Positions 61,543-64,000 of a stretch of 64,000 nucleotides of DNA are shown piece by piece. Origin of the DNA: AP-15 sp963701815. Its GTDB lineage: Bacteria; Pseudomonadota; Alphaproteobacteria; ATCC43930; CGMCC-115725. The stretch covers positions 124,001-188,000 of the forward strand of contig CAVPBN010000009.1 in NCBI GenBank assembly GCA_963701815.1. The letters run 5' to 3'. The notes below the pieces were generated by a model. The model was not told the DNA's origin and did no database searches. It was given only the letters and a program-made list of their open reading frames with translations. The translations under genes were made by a program, and so were the position numbers. The number at the start of each line of letters is the position of its first letter. The first letter of the stretch is position 1.

Positions 61543-62856
61543 ATGAGCGGACGCGTCGTTGCCTTGCTGTTGCTTGCAGCGCTTTGCCTCTCGGGCTGCA
61601 GCTGGTTCGAAACCAAGAAGCAGCCATTGCCCGGCGAGCGTATTTCCGTGCTCAATCTCGACCGCCAGATGGCGCCCGATCCGGCGTTGGCCAACACGGC
61701 GATCACGCTGCCGCGCGCGGAGGTAAACCCCGACTGGCCCGGACCCGGCGGGAACCCCAACCATGCGATGGGACACCTGGCGCTGCCGGCCAAGCTCTCG
61801 CCGGCGTGGAAGGTAAGCGTCGGGGAAGGGTCCTCGCGCTACACGAGGGTGTTGGCGCAACCGATCGTGGCCAAAGGCCGGGTCTATGCGATGGATGGAG
61901 GGGTCCAGGTCAGCGCTTACGACGCGGTGACCGGCAACCGGTTTTGGCAAATCGATGCGACGCCCGACGGCGATCGCGGCACCGCGTTCGGCGGCGGCGT
62001 CGCCTTCTGGAAGGATCGCCTGTACGTGTCGACCGGCTATGGGCAGGTCCTGAAGCTCGATCCGGTCACCGGCAAGACGTTATGGCGCAAAAATGTCGGG
62101 GCGCCGGTGCATGGCGGCCCGACGGTGACCGACGGACGCATCTTTGTCATCACCGTCGAGAACGAGTTGGTGGCGCTTTCCACCGACGACGGCCGGAAGC
62201 TTTGGACCCATAACGGGATCCCGGAGACTGCCAGCCTGCTCGGCGGCGCCAGCCCGGCGGTCGAGGGCGAGATTGTCATCGCGCCCTATAGTTCGGGCGA
62301 GCTTTTTGCCCTGGCGGTCGAGAACGGACGGGCGCTCTGGTCCGATAATCTGGCTGCGGCGCGCGCCGTCGATGCGGTCTCCGCCCTCGCCGATATCCGC
62401 GGGCGGCCGGTCATCGATCGCGGCCGGGTGTTTGCCGCCGGTCACAGCGGGCGCATGGCGGCGATCGACTTCAGAAGCGGCGAGCGCGTTTGGGAGCAGG
62501 AGATCGGCAGCATCTACGGTCCGTGGGTAGCCGGCGATTACGTTTTTCTTTTATCCAACGACAATGAGCTGGTCTGTCTGACCCGGGACGAGGGCAAGGT
62601 CCGCTGGGTGCATCAGCTCCCCAACTATGAGAATGAAAAGGACAAAGAGGACCCGATCCAGTGGGCCGGTCCGGTGCTCGGCGGCGACCGGTTGATCGTG
62701 CTCTCTTCGGACGGCGCAGCGCTTTTCATTTCGCCTTACACCGGCAAACCGCTCGGCCGTCAAGAAATCCCGGCCGGCGCCTACGTCTCGCCGGTCATCG
62801 CCGACAACTCGCTCTACGTACTGACCGATACGGCCGAGTTGATCGCCTATCGCTGA
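61543..62856 (+). CDS. bamB: Outer membrane assembly lipoprotein BamB
   Basis: The 437-residue lipoprotein (LLLLAALCLSGC, Cys19) is a PQQ-like beta propeller. WD-like blades repeat a G-x-V-Y/ALD pattern: RVYAMDGGVQVSAYDAVTGN, LYVSTGYGQVLKLDPVTGKT, IFVITVENELVALSTDDGRK and YVFLLSNDNELVCLTRDEGK. BamB assists BamA in inserting outer-membrane barrels. It lies between the TPR protein and der, the usual context. Confidence 0.93.
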   Translation: MSGRVVALLLLAALCLSGCSWFETKKQPLPGERISVLNLDRQMAPDPALANTAITLPRAEVNPDWPGPGGNPNHAMGHLALPAKLSPAWKVSVGEGSSRYTRVLAQPIVAKGRVYAMDGGVQVSAYDAVTGNRFWQIDATPDGDRGTAFGGGVAFWKDRLYVSTGYGQVLKLDPVTGKTLWRKNVGAPVHGGPTVTDGRIFVITVENELVALSTDDGRKLWTHNGIPETASLLGGASPAVEGEIVIAPYSSGELFALAVENGRALWSDNLAAARAVDAVSALADIRGRPVIDRGRVFAAGHSGRMAAIDFRSGERVWEQEIGSIYGPWVAGDYVFLLSNDNELVCLTRDEGKVRWVHQLPNYENEKDKEDPIQWAGPVLGGDRLIVLSSDGAALFISPYTGKPLGRQEIPAGAYVSPVIADNSLYVLTDTAELIAYR

Positions 62857-62883
62857 CGGAACCGGTATCGTGGCGATGCTCCG

Positions 62884-64000
62884 ATGACCTTCGCGGCGGC
62901 GATCCTTGGACGGCCCAATGTCGGCAAGTCGACATTGTTCAACCGCCTCGTCGGCCGGCGTCTCGCCCTGGTCGACGACACTCCGGGCTTGACCCGCGAC
63001 CGCCGCGAGGGCGCCGGGCGGATCGCCGATCTCGAGTTTCGGGTGATCGACACCGCGGGTCTCGAAGAGGCTGCGCCGATCTCGCTCGCGGGTCGCATGC
63101 AGGAGCAGACCGGGCGGGCGCTGGCGGCGGCCGACGTGGTCCTCCTCGTCATCGATGCGCGCGACGGCGTGACCCCCGCCGATCGTCATTTCGCAGACTG
63201 GTTGCGGCATAGCGGCAAGCCGATCGTTCTCGTCGCCAACAAGTCGGAAGGCCGAGGGTCCCCTCACGGCCTCGGCGAGGCGTATCGGCTCGGGCTCGGC
63301 GATCCGGTGCCGATTTCGGCTGAGCACGGCGAGGGATTGGCGCTGCTCTATGAGAGGCTCTCGCCGTTCGCCCGTCCGGCCGAGGATGCCCCGGAGGACC
63401 CGGCAAAGCCGCTGCAGCTCGCCGTCGTGGGTCGACCCAATGTCGGAAAATCGACCCTCGTCAACCGGCTGATCGGCGAGAATCGGCTCCTTTCCGGGCC
63501 AGAGGCCGGGATCACCCGTGACGCGATCGCGATCGACTGGGTATGGCGGGACCGACCGATCCGGCTCGTCGACACCGCAGGTCTGCGACGCCGCCCGCGG
63601 GTCGAGGGGAAGATAGAGCGGCTTTCGGTCGGCGACGCGCTGCGGGCGATCCGCTTTGCCGAGACCGCGATATTGGTCGTCGACGCGATGCAGCCGCTCG
63701 AGCGCCAGGACCTGACGATTGCCCGTCTGGTCGCGGAGGAGGGGCGCGCGTTGGTGCTGGCGGCGACCAAGTGGGACGCCGTCGACGATCGCGAGGGCGC
63801 GATCAAGCGGCTGCGCGATCGGGTAACGACATCTCTCGCCCAGCTTCACGGGGTCGCCGTCGTCCCGGTGTCGGGGCTGACCGGTTACGGCATCGAGGCG
63901 ATGATGACCGCGGTCGTCGCCGCCGACGCGGCATGGAACCGGCGGGTCGCGACCGCCGACCTCAATCTCTGGCTCGCCGCCGTCCAGCAGCGGCATCCGC
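62884..64000 (+). CDS. der: Ribosome assembly GTPase Der (EngA), 3' end outside window
   Basis: Two consecutive G domains are visible: ILGRPNVGKSTLFNRLVGRR with DTPGLTRDRREG and VIDTAGLEE, then VVGRPNVGKSTLVNRLIGEN with GITRDAIAIDW and LVDTAGLRRR, then LAATKWDAVDD. This tandem arrangement is unique to Der, which matures the 50S subunit. The KH-like C-terminal domain lies beyond base 64000. ATG 62884 follows bamB by 27 bases. Confidence 0.95.
   Translation, partial: MTFAAAILGRPNVGKSTLFNRLVGRRLALVDDTPGLTRDRREGAGRIADLEFRVIDTAGLEEAAPISLAGRMQEQTGRALAAADVVLLVIDARDGVTPADRHFADWLRHSGKPIVLVANKSEGRGSPHGLGEAYRLGLGDPVPISAEHGEGLALLYERLSPFARPAEDAPEDPAKPLQLAVVGRPNVGKSTLVNRLIGENRLLSGPEAGITRDAIAIDWVWRDRPIRLVDTAGLRRRPRVEGKIERLSVGDALRAIRFAETAILVVDAMQPLERQDLTIARLVAEEGRALVLAATKWDAVDDREGAIKRLRDRVTTSLAQLHGVAVVPVSGLTGYGIEAMMTAVVAADAAWNRRVATADLNLWLAAVQQRHP

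Overview
The window looks like the chromosome of a GC-rich alphaproteobacterium, most likely Rhodospirillales-like. Evidence: strong GC bias at third codon positions; a divK-pleD pair; the order gatCAB / ruvX / pyrB / plsY / dprA / topA / rnr / rpmG / divK-pleD; an EipB (DUF1849) protein; and many GTG starts with 1-4 base start/stop overlaps. No rRNA, tRNA or CRISPR array was recognised.

Layout. 0-11.4 kb: the 3' end of glnS, a higBA toxin-antitoxin pair, a set of oxidoreductases (HpaB-like flavin monooxygenase, SDR, two LLM flavin enzymes, a VOC protein), a toxin/immunity-like pair with its own promoter, a Phd-PIN toxin-antitoxin pair, a damaged cysS and trmJ. 11.4-19.5 kb: an SDR lacking the catalytic Tyr, a GT9 glycosyltransferase, a methyltransferase, a three-gene molybdenum/cytochrome b cluster, then a DUF2064 transferase - radical SAM/SPASM - GT2 run. 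19.5-24 kb: an AT-richer accessory island with an IS5-type element, unknown genes (one dead) and a RelE/XRE toxin-antitoxin operon. It is bracketed by two copies of the 153-bp 3' end of the GT2 gene. 24-31 kb: a multi-pass membrane protein, argD-argF-hslO, a nitroreductase and a tail-specific protease. 31-44 kb: a MetX-like hydrolase, epmA and efp (divergent), an IMPase, a MotA/ExbB-like plus OmpA-like pair, Usp, gatCAB and ruvX. 44-64 kb: a fused PyrB-PyrI-type ATCase on AT-richer DNA, plsY, dprA, topA, rnr, a second S41 protease, rpmG, divK-pleD, a ROK kinase, a dinB stub, eipB, aspS, a TPR membrane protein, bamB and the start of der.

The most striking property of the sequence is that about eleven genes between 1.5 and 30 kb are interrupted by one-base indels, mostly an extra base, and each is restored by a single correction. 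From 30.5 to 64 kb I see none. Either this half of the assembly carries indel errors or these accessory genes are decaying; the affected genes include cysS, which is normally essential.

The best leads for something undescribed are: (1) the DUF2064 / radical SAM-SPASM / GT2 / membrane-protein neighbourhood (16.9-26 kb), possibly a glycoconjugate pathway; (2) the ModA-like protein + cytochrome b + sulfite-oxidase-like operon (14.7-16.9 kb); (3) the toxin/immunity-like pair at 5.0-6.4 kb; (4) the MotA/ExbB-like channel with a coiled-coil OmpA partner (36.5-38.8 kb); and (5) the ATCase with a fused PyrI-type zinc domain that appears to have replaced native pyrB-pyrC (44.3-46.1 kb).
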